Source of the DNA: UBA7672 sp963738625 | Lineage (GTDB): Bacteria; Pseudomonadota; Alphaproteobacteria; Caulobacterales; Hyphomonadaceae | NCBI GenBank assembly: GCA_963738625.1 | Contig: CAVTXH010000020.1 | Location: forward strand, 62,001 to 126,000 | Length of the DNA stretch: 64,000 bases | Reading direction: 5' to 3' | Shown: positions 34,001 through 42,102 of the stretch, piece by piece | How positions within the stretch are numbered: position 1 is the stretch's first letter | Layout: every line of letters begins with the position of its first letter | Notes under the pieces: generated by a model | Databases searched by the model: none | Told to the model about the DNA's origin: nothing | Seen by the model: the letters and a program-made list of their open reading frames with translations, nothing else | Program-made: the position numbers and the translations under genes

Positions 34001-35557
34001 CAGCGGCGAGTCATCACCCATCGATCCGACGGCTTCCTTGCCGTCCTCGGCCATCGGGGACAGGATCAGCTCGATGTCCTCCAGCGTCATGCCCGCGGCA
34101 TGCTGGCGGCGCAGGAACTCTTGCCGGTCATTGCAGAGCCGTGCTTCCGGCCCAGGGCCGATCTCAGGCTCCAGCTCAATGACATTCGACAGCCACTCCT
34201 CGTAAGGGTGTTTGCCGGCCAGAAGGTCGATGATCGCCTTGTGGTCGTAGAACTTCCCGTCGCGCACATCGACCGCGATCATCCCGCCCGGGCCGACACG
34301 GCCCTTGCGGAGAATCTTCTCGCCATCGATCGGGCACATGCCGGCTTCCGACCCGACAGCCAGCACGCCGTCCTCGGTGAGGGCGTAACGCATGGGGCGC
34401 AGGCCGTTGCGGTCCATCCCCGCAATCGCCCATCGGCCGTCGAACATGGCAAGGGCGGCGGGGCCGTCCCATGGCTCCATCACCGAGTTGGCGTAGGCGT
34501 AAAGCGCCTGGTGCTTCCTCGGCGTGATGGCCTCGTCCTTCGACCATGCTTCGGGGACCAGCAACGTTTTCGCCATTGGGCCCGAGCGGCCCGCGCGCAC
34601 CAGCAACTCGAATGCGTTGTCGAGCGCGGCAGAGTCCGATCCGCCCGGCTGGATCACCGGCTTCACGTCGTCGCCGTATTCGCCATAGTTGCCGGAGATC
34701 ATCTTGATCTCGTGGCTCTTCATCCAGTTGATGTTGCCCGAGATCGTGTTGATCTCGCCGTTGTGGGCGAGCATGCGGAAGGGCTGCGCCAGCCGCCACT
34801 GCGGGAAGGTGTTGGTCGAATAGCGCTGGTGATAGATCGCGACAGCCGAGACGAAGCGCTTGTCCTTCAGATCGAGATAGAAACGATCGATGTCCTCGGC
34901 GAGGAACATACCCTTGTAGATCAGGGCGCGCGCCGAGAACGAGCAGACATAGAGATCCAACGCCGCTTCGCGTGCGCGCTTTTCGATCCGGCGCCGGCAG
35001 ACGTACAGTGCGCGCTCCAGTTCGGGCGCATCGCGGCCCTGCCGGTCGTGGAACAGGATCTGTTCGATCTCTGGTCGCGTTGCAGCGGCCTTCTGGCCGA
35101 TGACGGACGTATCGATCGGCGGTTGACGCCAGCCATAGATGTAGAAGCCGAAGCGTACGACCTCGGTCTCGATGATCGAGCGCGCCTTTTCCTGAGCCGC
35201 GAGATCTGTCCGCGGCAGGAAGATCTGGCCGACGCAGACCTGCTTGTCGTTCGAGATCGCATGGCCCTGGCTGCGCACGGCGTCGCGAAAGAAATCCTGC
35301 GGCACGTCAACGCGGATGCCGGCCCCGTCACCCGTTTTGCCGTCGGCGTCGACGGCGCCGCGATGCCAGACGGCTTTCAATGCGCGGATCGCCATCTCGA
35401 CGACCTCACGTTTCGGCGTGCCGTCGATCTGAACTACCAGGCCGACGCCGCATGAATCCTTCTCGTCGGCCGGGTCATAGGCGTTCGCGGCGACGAGCCT
35501 GTCGCGTTTTTCCTGATACTCGCGGACCCAGTTTTCGCCCCAGCTGTTGTCTGTCAT
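31007..35557 (-). CDS. gltB: Glutamate synthase (NADPH), large subunit
   Basis: 1516 aa. Makes glutamate from glutamine and 2-oxoglutarate. N-terminal Ntn glutaminase domain: a propeptide of 35 residues then the nucleophile Cys36 in EKDSCGVGLV. Central domain, then the FMN/3Fe-4S synthase domain with ISPPPHHDIYSIEDL, GGTGASPQSSIKFAG and the cluster cysteines in CIMVRQCHSNTCPVGVC. Beta-helix C-terminus with GTVLYGATSGK-type Gly repeats. Start ATG 35557 fits the family propeptide. gltD lies 10 bp upstream on the same strand, so the order is gltD-gltB. Confidence 0.98.
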   Translation of the reverse strand: MTDNSWGENWVREYQEKRDRLVAANAYDPADEKDSCGVGLVVQIDGTPKREVVEMAIRALKAVWHRGAVDADGKTGDGAGIRVDVPQDFFRDAVRSQGHAISNDKQVCVGQIFLPRTDLAAQEKARSIIETEVVRFGFYIYGWRQPPIDTSVIGQKAAATRPEIEQILFHDRQGRDAPELERALYVCRRRIEKRAREAALDLYVCSFSARALIYKGMFLAEDIDRFYLDLKDKRFVSAVAIYHQRYSTNTFPQWRLAQPFRMLAHNGEINTISGNINWMKSHEIKMISGNYGEYGDDVKPVIQPGGSDSAALDNAFELLVRAGRSGPMAKTLLVPEAWSKDEAITPRKHQALYAYANSVMEPWDGPAALAMFDGRWAIAGMDRNGLRPMRYALTEDGVLAVGSEAGMCPIDGEKILRKGRVGPGGMIAVDVRDGKFYDHKAIIDLLAGKHPYEEWLSNVIELEPEIGPGPEARLCNDRQEFLRRQHAAGMTLEDIELILSPMAEDGKEAVGSMGDDSPLAVLSDHYRPLSHFFRQNFAQVTNPPIDPLREERVMSLRTRFKNLGNILAEDQAQTNVFVLESPVLTNGMYERMLSAIGEQVAVIDCTFAPDDATPGGSGGVALRNAIERIREEARVAVSSGRGHIILTDEKQDANRAGIPMILAAGAVHSYLVNHGLRTFCSITVRSAECLDTHYFAVLIGVGATCVNAYMAQETLADRHAKGLFGDKPLGKVVLSYKKAIEAGLLKILSKMGISVISSYRGGYNFEALGLSRALVADYFPGMTSRISGIGLAGLERKAVELHSRAWSVAVAVLPVGGFYRVRASGDTHALSGELIHLLQAACDSNSYAAFRKYSKLANARKKAVQVRDLLDFRPQPQAAPLDDVQSVNEIRKRFVTPGMSLGALGPEAHGTLNIAMNRIGAKSVSGEGGEVRERYKPLPNGDNANSAIKQVASARFGVTAEYLNNCKELEIKIAQGAKPGEGGQLPGFKVTEFIARNRHATPGVMLISPPPHHDIYSIEDLAQLIYDLKQINPDCRVCVKLVSRSGVGTIAAGVAKAKADVILIAGHNGGTGASPQSSIKFAGLPWEIGLAEAHHVLTLNNLRDQVTLRTDGGLRTGRDIVIAAMLGAEEYGIGTASLLAMGCIMVRQCHSNTCPVGVCTQDEKLRAKFTGTPDKVVNLMTFIAEEVREILAELGFTRLDEVIGRTDLLAQISRGSAMLDDLDLSPLLVRADPEARVAYKPTHRNPVPEALDEQILRDGAAFFERGEKMQLDYHVRNVHRAIGARASSHIVRKFGMDGVPEGRLWVTLEGSCGQSLGAFGVKGLTIEVIGDANDYVGKGLSGATILLRPASTSKYVAKDNTIIGNTVLYGATSGKLFAAGQAGERFAVRNSGATAVVEGCGSNGCEYMTGGLAVILGAVGENFGAGMTGGMAFLYDPGKRFEKMVNPESVIWRPVVTEHWTGVLKALIEEHVKRTGSLHARTLLDNWALELRHFVHVAPKEVVSRLAAPLELKAAE

Positions 35558-35567
35558 CGGGCCCACT

Positions 35568-37019
35568 CTATTCCGCCGCCGCGCGCACGACTTTCGCGCG
35601 CAGGTATTGTTCGATGGCCGCTGCAGCATCGCGGCCCTCTTTGATCGCCCACACGACCAGGGAGGCGCCGCGCACGATGTCGCCGGCGGCGAAGACGCCA
35701 TCGAGCGACGTCGCCATGGTGCGGTAGTCGACTTTCACGCCGCCCCAGCGGTTCACCGTGAGGCCCGGTTCGCAGAAGTGGCCGGGCAGGTCTTCGGGAT
35801 CGAAACCCAGCGCCTTGATGACCATGTCGGCTTTCACCTCGAAGTCTGAGCCGGCAATTTCTTCCGGCGCCCGGCGGCCCGAAGCGTCGGCAAGGCCGAG
35901 CTTCATGCGGATCGACTTCACGCCCTTCACGCCGCTGCTCTTCTTCTCGAGCACAGCGAGAGGCGAGGCGAGCCAGTCGAACTTCACGCCTTCTTCCTCG
36001 GCATTGGCGACTTCGCGCTGCGAGCCGGGCATGTTGGCGCGGTCACGGCGATAGAGGCAGGTCACGGACTTCGCGCCCTGGCGGATCGCCGTGCGTACGC
36101 AGTCCATCGCAGTATCGCCGCCGCCGATGACGACGACGTTCTTCTTCTCGGCGTTGAGCTTGCCGTTCGAGAAATCCTCGACCTCGACGCCGAGTCCGAC
36201 GCGGTTGGATGTGATGAGGTAGTCCAGCGCCTTGTGCACGTCCTTCGCATTGCCCCCGGGCATCGTCAGTTCGCGCGACTTGTAGACGCCAGTGGCGATA
36301 AGGATCGCGTCATGCTGCTGGCGCAACTTGGCTAGCGAGATGTCCCTGCCGACATCGACGCCCAGCTTGAACGCTACGCCGCCGTCCGCGAGGCGTTTCG
36401 TGCGGCGATCGACGATCTGCTTTTCCAGCTTGAAGTTAGGAATGCCGTAGATCAGCAGCCCGCCGGCGCGGTCGTGGCGGTCATAGATCGTCACGCGATA
36501 GCCGGCCGAGCGAAGCTGGTCGGCGGCCGAAAGGCCAGCGGGGCCCGCGCCGATGATGCCGATGCTCTGGCCGAGTTCGCGCATGGGCTTGATGGGCTGC
36601 ACCCAGCCGCGCTCCCACGCCGTGTCGGTGATGTAGCGTTCGACCGAGCCGATGGTGACGGTGCCGTGGCCGGACTGTTCGATGACGCATCCGCCTTCGC
36701 AGAGGCGGTCCTGCGGGCAGATGCGGCCGCAGACTTCCGGCATGTTCGAGGTTGCCGCAGAGATTTCGTAGGCCTCCTGCAGGCGGCCGCTGGCCGTCAG
36801 CATCAGCCAGTCGGGGATGTTGTTCTGCAGCGGGCAATGCGTCTGGCAGAACGGCACGCCGCACTGGGAGCAGCGCGAGGACTGCTCGTTGGCTTTGGCC
36901 TCGATGTAGTCGGCGTAGATCTCGTGGAAATCGCCCCGGCGTTCGGCGGCCTCGCGCTTTTCAGGCGTTTCCTGCTCGACCGAGACGAAACTGAGCATGC
37001 GCTGAGCCATGGCGACCAT
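35568..37019 (-). CDS. gltD: Glutamate synthase (NADPH), small subunit
   Basis: About 483 aa. Supplies electrons to GltB. N-terminal 4Fe-4S part with CSQCGVPFCQTHCPLQNNIP and CGRICPQDRLCEGGC; FAD site GIIGAGPAGLSAAD near 155; NADPH site VVIGGGDTAMDCV near 290; final FAD motif GVFAAGDIVRGASLVVWAI. ATG 37019 (AAAGG about 5 nt upstream) is preferred over ATG 37010 and 36998. Upstream 245 bp to uppP is a divergent promoter region. Confidence 0.97.
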   Translation of the reverse strand: MVAMAQRMLSFVSVEQETPEKREAAERRGDFHEIYADYIEAKANEQSSRCSQCGVPFCQTHCPLQNNIPDWLMLTASGRLQEAYEISAATSNMPEVCGRICPQDRLCEGGCVIEQSGHGTVTIGSVERYITDTAWERGWVQPIKPMRELGQSIGIIGAGPAGLSAADQLRSAGYRVTIYDRHDRAGGLLIYGIPNFKLEKQIVDRRTKRLADGGVAFKLGVDVGRDISLAKLRQQHDAILIATGVYKSRELTMPGGNAKDVHKALDYLITSNRVGLGVEVEDFSNGKLNAEKKNVVVIGGGDTAMDCVRTAIRQGAKSVTCLYRRDRANMPGSQREVANAEEEGVKFDWLASPLAVLEKKSSGVKGVKSIRMKLGLADASGRRAPEEIAGSDFEVKADMVIKALGFDPEDLPGHFCEPGLTVNRWGGVKVDYRTMATSLDGVFAAGDIVRGASLVVWAIKEGRDAAAAIEQYLRAKVVRAAAE

Positions 37020-37264
37020 CCGACCTTTCGGATGGTCTCCATAAGAGCGGCTTTTCCTGCCAACAAGCGGAAATACAGCAATCATGAACCATTTGGTTCT
37101 GTTCAATACGGTGAGAGGTCATCAACCGACCAGCGCGACCGCTTTCGCGCCGCTTATACGTCCCAAATAGTTCTTATATGAGGCTCTGGCGGCAGTAACC
37201 GATCGTCCACCATAACGGCGCGACACCTAGCGATCTTCCCGACGCGGCCCAGCGAGCAGTTTTC

Positions 37265-38086
37265 ATGGACACTCAGACCATCCTGCAGGCCCTCCTGCTT
37301 GGCCTGATCGAGGGGCTGACCGAGTTCATTCCTGTCTCGTCCACCGGCCATCTGCTTCTTGCCGAACTGGCGATGGGGATTTCGGAAGACCCGATGTGGA
37401 AGACCTTCACAGTGGTCATCCAGCTCGGCGCGATCCTTGCCGTCGTGGCGCTCTACTTCACGCGCCTCTGGACCGTGCTGATCACGCTTCCGACGAAGGC
37501 CGAGTCCCGGCGTTTTGCGCTGTCCGTCATCATTGCCTGCATGCCGGCGTTTGCGGCGGGTTTCCTCCTGCATGACTTCATCAAGAACTACCTGTTCGAC
37601 AGTCCGGAGATTATCTGCTGGTCGCTGGTGATCGGCGGCGTGGTGCTGCTGGTGATCGACCGGCTGGCGCCGAAGCCTGACAGCATGGATGCGATGGCGT
37701 TGCCGCTGTGGAAGTCGGTGGCGATTGGCTTGTTCCAGGTGCTGTCGATCGTTCCGGGCGTGTCGCGTTCGGGCTCGACGATCGTCGGCTCGATGCTGAT
37801 CAAGATCGACAAGCGCGCCGCGGCTGAATTCTCCTTCTTTCTTGCGATCCCCATCATGGTCGGCGCGTTCGTGCTTGATATCTGGGAGAGCAAGGACTCG
37901 CTCACAAGCGACAATCTCGGGATTATCGCGGTGGGCTTCATCGCGTCGTTCGTGTTCGGCTGGATCGTGATCAAGGTGATGCTGGATTTCGTCCAGAAGC
38001 GCGGCTTTGCCCCGTTCGGCTGGTGGCGGATCCTGGTCGGCGGAGCCGGCCTGGTCGCCATTCACTTCGCAGGCTTCGGGGCCTGA
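37265..38086 (+). CDS. uppP: Undecaprenyl-diphosphatase (UppP/BacA)
   Basis: 273 aa, seven to eight membrane helices. Dephosphorylates undecaprenyl pyrophosphate so the lipid carrier can be reused in cell-wall synthesis; overexpression gives bacitracin resistance. Motifs: GLIEGLTEFIPVSSTGHL (residues 13-30, with the E-x3-E pair) and PGVSRSGSTI (near 164-173). Divergent from gltD-gltB, an arrangement common in Alphaproteobacteria. Its stop abuts the convergent GlsB-like gene. Confidence 0.97.
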   Translation: MDTQTILQALLLGLIEGLTEFIPVSSTGHLLLAELAMGISEDPMWKTFTVVIQLGAILAVVALYFTRLWTVLITLPTKAESRRFALSVIIACMPAFAAGFLLHDFIKNYLFDSPEIICWSLVIGGVVLLVIDRLAPKPDSMDAMALPLWKSVAIGLFQVLSIVPGVSRSGSTIVGSMLIKIDKRAAAEFSFFLAIPIMVGAFVLDIWESKDSLTSDNLGIIAVGFIASFVFGWIVIKVMLDFVQKRGFAPFGWWRILVGGAGLVAIHFAGFGA

Positions 38087-38410
38087 TCAGCCCCCGCCGG
38101 TGAAGGGGCGCATGATGGCGCGGATGACGATTGCGCCGAGCAGGGCCGAGATCGCGATGTCGATCCAGATGGTGAACTGGGCCATCGAGGCTGGAAGCAC
38201 GCTGGTGAGCCAGGCGGTGAGATCGAAGTTGAAGGCTCGCATCAGCGTGCCGACGAGAAAGACGCCGACAAGGGCAATTGCTGCGTCGCCCCAGAGGCCG
38301 AGGAATTTCTTGCCTCTGACGATCGCGCGGCCGGCGAAGCCTGCAGCCGTTGCGATCAGAAGCCACGCCGCGATTTCCGCAGCGTTCATGCCAGCGTAGT
38401 CGATCAGCAT
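38087..38410 (-). CDS. GlsB/YeaQ/YmgE-like small membrane protein
   Basis: 107 aa with three to four hydrophobic segments and Gly/Ala-rich turns (LLIATAAGFAGRAIVRGKK, WGDAAIALVGVFLVGTLMR). This resembles the transglycosylase-associated (Tlp/GlsB) family, though the match is partial and the protein is longer than the usual 80-90 aa. Start ATG 38410 behind GGGAG. Biochemical role unknown; relatives are stress-induced membrane proteins. Stop abuts the uppP stop. Confidence 0.65.
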   Translation of the reverse strand: MLIDYAGMNAAEIAAWLLIATAAGFAGRAIVRGKKFLGLWGDAAIALVGVFLVGTLMRAFNFDLTAWLTSVLPASMAQFTIWIDIAISALLGAIVIRAIMRPFTGGG

Positions 38411-38479
38411 CGTCCCGCTCCCTTGTTCCGCCCGGGCTGAGGCTAGCCTCGGGCAGGTGGGATGCAAGCGCAGAGAGAA

Positions 38480-39469
38480 TTACACGTCGACGCGCGATAT
38501 CTCGTCGACATGCGGGGGCTGGAACTGGCCATGGGGCCGGTGGCGCCAGAGATAGGTCGGCGCGATCGACTCGACCGATTCGAGCGATGTGACGCCGAGA
38601 TCGGCCAGCGTCTTTGCGCCCCGCGAGACGATATTGTCGTGCTGCAGGAGCTGGACCTGATCGCCGGTGATCGGCGGGCCGAAGAAGGGATTGAGCTTCG
38701 ACAGCGCGCCGACGGTGTAGCCCAGGGGCGCAGCAAACAGCATCGGGATCGGCAAGAGCATGCGCGGCCGGTCGATCTCGTGCGTGATGTACAGCAGCAG
38801 CTCCTTCATCGTGTAGGTGCGCGGGCCGCCGAGTTCGTAGGTCTGGCCCTGCGCCTCGGGGCGGGCGAGGGCGTTGGCGACGGCCTCGGCGACGTCGCCG
38901 ACATAGACCGGCTGGAATTTCGTCGAGCCGCCGATCAGCGGCAGCACCGGCGTCATGCGCGCCATGCGGGCGAAGCGGGTGAAGAAGCCGTCCTCGGGTC
39001 CGAATATGATCGAGGGACGCAGGATGGTGGCGGTCGGGATCGCCGCCAGCGTCGCGGCTTCAGCCTCGGCCTTGGTGCGCGCGTAGTTGGAGCGCGAGTC
39101 CTGCGAGGACCCGATGGCGGACATGTAGACGAACTGCTTGATGCCCGCTTCGGCGGCAAGCGAGGCGATGTTGTCGGCGCCGAGCGCCTGCGTGCCGTTG
39201 AAGGTCTGCGCGCCGCGCTCGTAAAGAATGGAGACAAGGTTCACGACCGCGTCGGCGTTCTCCAGCGCCCGCATGATGGAGGGCCGGTTGCGGACATTGG
39301 CCTGGACGAGCTGGACCTGGCCGACATCGCCGGCGAGCTTCACATCGCCGCTGAGATGCGGGCGGCGGACCGCCACGCGCACCCGCCAGCCCTGGCGGCA
39401 CAGCGCCCGCACGACATGGCGGCCGAGGAAGCCGGACCCCCCGAAAACGGTGACGATCTTGCCGGTCAT
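38480..39469 (-). CDS. NDUFA9-like NAD(P)-binding protein
   Basis: 329 aa. Atypical SDR with VTVFGGSGFLGRHVVRAL (GGSGFLG loop), VYMSAIGSS and YARTKAEAE (Y-x3-K), and ATILRPSIIFGPEDGFF, as in the bacterial complex I NDUFA9-subunit family. In mitochondria the homologue is an accessory subunit of complex I; bacterial relatives may assist quinone or lipid metabolism, which is inference. Conserved neighbour of uppP. Its start overlaps the end of the broken gene upstream by 4 bp (ATGA). Confidence 0.88.
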   Translation of the reverse strand: MTGKIVTVFGGSGFLGRHVVRALCRQGWRVRVAVRRPHLSGDVKLAGDVGQVQLVQANVRNRPSIMRALENADAVVNLVSILYERGAQTFNGTQALGADNIASLAAEAGIKQFVYMSAIGSSQDSRSNYARTKAEAEAATLAAIPTATILRPSIIFGPEDGFFTRFARMARMTPVLPLIGGSTKFQPVYVGDVAEAVANALARPEAQGQTYELGGPRTYTMKELLLYITHEIDRPRMLLPIPMLFAAPLGYTVGALSKLNPFFGPPITGDQVQLLQHDNIVSRGAKTLADLGVTSLESVESIAPTYLWRHRPHGQFQPPHVDEISRVDV

Positions 39470-40312
39470 TCAGCGCTCTTGAGCTCGTGGAACAAGGTTG
39501 GGGCGATAGACCAAAATTTGACTGGGAAGTCCATGCGACGGGTTCTGCCGCCGGAAAGATGAAGGAGGGGCGGGAGTTGGATGGGCGCTGGGCATAGTGT
39601 CGCGTTCTCGCAGGCAAGGCCTGCGGGCTGGGGTCGGGTTTGTTTTCGGGGAATTCGTCCGAGCCAGGGCGGCGCGCGGATGCGCTGGCCGGCCCTGGGG
39701 CTGGCCGCCGACGATTTTTGTCGCACCCTCCGGAAAATCGTCGTCGTCGTCGACGACGGCCCGGCCGGATGCGGCGGGCGCTGAAGCTGCGATACGGCGT
39801 TCGTCAGCAGCCGGGCCAGCTTCACGACCAGATGGGCGGAATGTCTCTCGACCGCGTCGAGACGCTGGAGGGCGCGCTCAAAGCGCCGCTCGATCTCTTC
39901 GAGGGCGGGAGCATGGCCGGTAAGGGCGTAGCCGGGACGGCGGCCTTTCCTGCGCCCGCGCTTGGGCGTGTGGCCCAGCATCTGACGGGCCCGGATATGG
40001 GTCAGGGCCGCGATCATGTCCTCGATCATGATGAGCGAGCCCAGGAGATCGAGGCGGACAGAGCGGTCCTTGGGGTTCGCCTTGATCCAGGCCCGTATGG
40101 GTCAGGGCCGCGATCATGTCCTCGATCATGATGAGCGAGCCCAGGAGATCGAGGCGGACAGAGCGGTCCTTGGGGTTCGCCTTGATCCAGGCCCGTGTCT
40201 CTTGGTCCGCCAGCGTCCGGGCGAGGCAGCCGATGAACCAGGAGACCAGCTCTCTTAAAAACAGAGCCGGGTTCAGGGGCAGGAGCACAGAGAGGATCAG
40301 CGGCGCAAACAT
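39466..40312 (-). pseudogene. Unknown membrane-associated protein gene broken by a 100-bp tandem duplication
   Basis: From ATG 40312 the frame reads MFAPLILSVLLPLNPALFL (hydrophobic), then CLARTLADQETRAW and DLLGSLIMIEDMIAALTH; it then runs into the second copy of a 100-bp repeat and shifts frame. In another frame the same IEDMIAALTH is followed by the natural continuation IRARQMLGHTPKRGRRKG and RFERALQRLDAVERHS, open down to 39466. Removing one repeat unit restores one reading frame of about 246 codons. I do not recognise the family. The last 80 codons (Ser/Thr/Pro and Arg-rich) look poorly coding, so the true end may be earlier. Confidence 0.6.
39996..40195. repeat. Exact tandem duplication, 2 x 100 bp
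   Basis: Bases 39996-40095 are repeated at 40096-40195 without a visible mismatch; the flanks differ immediately outside (A versus G before, A versus G after the shared bases). The unit length is not a multiple of three, so it shifts the reading frame of the overlapping gene. Sequence identity of the copies indicates a recent event or an assembly artefact. Confidence 0.9.
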
Positions 40313-40890
40313 GACCCCAGTATCGCCCAGCGCCGAGATGAACTCTGAGCCGCAAATGCTGGGATTTGGGGGCTGAAGATTCTTCCAAACTGCAGAGTCA
40401 TCCGACTGCGTTGGACTGCTCTATCGGCCGTGTCCCCACGAAGGCGGGGGTCCAGCGCCGACCGCCAGGCTTGTCCTGAATTCGGGCTTCAGGCTTTGGA
40501 GCGCTGCGCGCGCATTTTTCCGAAGAGGACTGGATCCCCGCCTGCGCGGGGAACGCGGACCTGAAGGTCCGCTTCCAGAAAGATTCTCGGGTCTCCGGCG
40601 CTGCGCGCCTGCGCCCGGAATGACAGTGGTGGATGCGGCTCGCCCGAGGGTGACGCGTTGCTATCTGCCCGCGCCCCAGTCGCCGATAGCGGGCTTCCTG
40701 TGGCGTCTTGGCCTGGGCGGGCGGACGCCGCAGAGGAAGGCGTCGGGCTGGGTCTTTGCCGTGCGTGGAGAGGCAGCGAGCGGTCGTGGCGGCAGGCGGC
40801 CCTGCCGTCCGCGCGTCGGGACCTGGGTTCAAGCTGATGACAACGCACTTGATTGGTTCGACATTGCCGATCTCGGCTGACGGAGTTCAC
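40313..40890. other. Gene-free stretch of 578 bp
   Basis: No supported gene. It contains the inverted repeats at 40434-40552, a hairpin-rich segment (GCGGACC-TGAA-GGTCCGC at about 40556-40573) and a CCGGAATGACAGT tail at 40616 that is typical of dispersed intergenic repeats in Alphaproteobacteria. The last 60 bp hold the ribosome site of the downstream hydrolase gene. Confidence 0.7.
40434..40552. repeat. Inverted pair of dispersed GC-rich repeat modules
   Basis: Left module 40434-40455 (TCCCCACGAAGGCGGGGGTC...) and right module 40530-40552 (CTGGATCCCCGCCTGCGCGG...) are reverse complements at 18-19 of 22-23 positions. Each is itself a small hairpin (CCCCGC...GCGGGG). The family is widespread between genes of Alphaproteobacteria; here two degenerate copies face each other about 75 bp apart. 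Confidence 0.65.
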
Positions 40891-41874
40891 ATGGCCAGGA
40901 CAGGCAGACCAGCGATCCAACCGCATCGCAGAGAGTTTCTGGGAGCGGCCGCTGCTTTGGTCGCCGCAACGTCTTTTCAAGCGGGGTGTGTTACCGAAGG
41001 GCCGGTTGAACCGCCTCTGGCAACGTCGCCGAAGTCTCGGCTGATCCTTCTGGGAACGGGCGGGGGACCAACGCCCAAGCCCAATCGGTCAGCCCCGGCG
41101 CAAGTCATCGTCGTCAACGGCGCTTCGTATGTGATCGACTGCGGTGACGGGGTGGCCCGCCAGATGGTGCTGGCAAAGCTCAAGCTTGCCGCGATCAGTA
41201 GCATTTTTCTGACGCACCAGCATTCCGATCATAATGCCGACTACGGCAATCTGGTTTTGCTCGCCTGGGCCGCCGATCTCTCAAAGCGAATCGATGCCTA
41301 CGGACCGCCCCCGCTGGGCGAGATGACCCGCCTCTTCCTGGAGATGAACGACTACGACATCCGCACGCGGATTGCCGACGAAGGACGTCCGCAGTTGGGC
41401 GAGCTTGTTGTTCCACACGAAATCAGTTCCGGCGGCTTGGTCATGCAAGATGAGAACGTCAAGGTGACGGCTGCTCTCGTCGACCATCCGCCCGTCGTCC
41501 CAGCGTTTGCTTACCGGTTCGATTGTCCCGATCGGTCGATCGTCTTCTCCGGCGACACGCGACCATCGCGCAATCTGGTCGAGCTCGCTCAGGGCGCGGA
41601 TGTTCTGGTGCATGAGGTCATGTATCTGCCGGGGGTCGAGCAGATCGTCGCCGCGGAGCCAAACGCCAAGACCCTTCGCGAACATCTTCTCGCAAGCCAC
41701 TCAACAGCCGAACAGGTCGGGCGCGTCGCGAGCGAGGCGGGGGTTAAGACGCTCGTGCTGTCGCATTTCGTGCCTGGCGGCTCCCCGTTCCTGAAAGATG
41801 AAATCTGGTTCAACGCTGTGCGCCCTTACTTCTCTGGCAATCTGATTGTCGGTCACGACCTGCTCGAACTCTAG
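40891..41874 (+). CDS. Tat-exported metallo-beta-lactamase-fold hydrolase (RNase Z/arylsulfatase-like)
   Basis: 327 aa. Signal region HRREFLGAAAALVAATSFQAGC: a twin-arginine motif and a Cys that could also be a lipobox. The MBL core has FLTHQHSDHNADYGNL (THxHxDH metal motif), FSGDTRPSRNLVELA, VHEVMYLPG and LVLSHFVPG, as in RNase Z-like and AtsA-type enzymes. Export argues against tRNA processing, so a periplasmic ester or sulphate-ester hydrolase is more likely. Start ATG 40891 with GGAG 6 nt upstream. Convergent with the M13 peptidase gene across a bidirectional terminator. Confidence 0.85.
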   Translation: MARTGRPAIQPHRREFLGAAAALVAATSFQAGCVTEGPVEPPLATSPKSRLILLGTGGGPTPKPNRSAPAQVIVVNGASYVIDCGDGVARQMVLAKLKLAAISSIFLTHQHSDHNADYGNLVLLAWAADLSKRIDAYGPPPLGEMTRLFLEMNDYDIRTRIADEGRPQLGELVVPHEISSGGLVMQDENVKVTAALVDHPPVVPAFAYRFDCPDRSIVFSGDTRPSRNLVELAQGADVLVHEVMYLPGVEQIVAAEPNAKTLREHLLASHSTAEQVGRVASEAGVKTLVLSHFVPGGSPFLKDEIWFNAVRPYFSGNLIVGHDLLEL

Positions 41875-42047
41875 GCGCGGACCGGCAAGCTCGTTCTCGA
41901 ACGACTCATGCATTTGGGATCCGAGGCCGCCAACATTGCCAAAGGCCGCTTTCTGCGAACTGTGCGTGCTGGCTGCGCGCGAGGGGAGCGGCCGAGTTGG
42001 CGCTCGGCAGGCCTCTGCAACGGCTTCGCGTGCATTCTCCAGGAACA

Positions 42048-42076
42048 AAAAGCCCGCGGGGTTGCCGCGGGCTTTT
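42048..42076. terminator. Bidirectional intrinsic terminator
   Basis: An 8-bp GC stem GCCCGCGG / CCGCGGGC (42052-42059, 42065-42072) is flanked by AAAA on the left and TTTT on the right, so it can stop transcripts from both the hydrolase gene (ends 41874, plus) and the M13 peptidase gene (ends 42103, minus). Confidence 0.88.
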
Positions 42077-42102
42077 CTTCGTCGGAGATCGTCCGGAGAA
42101 AC

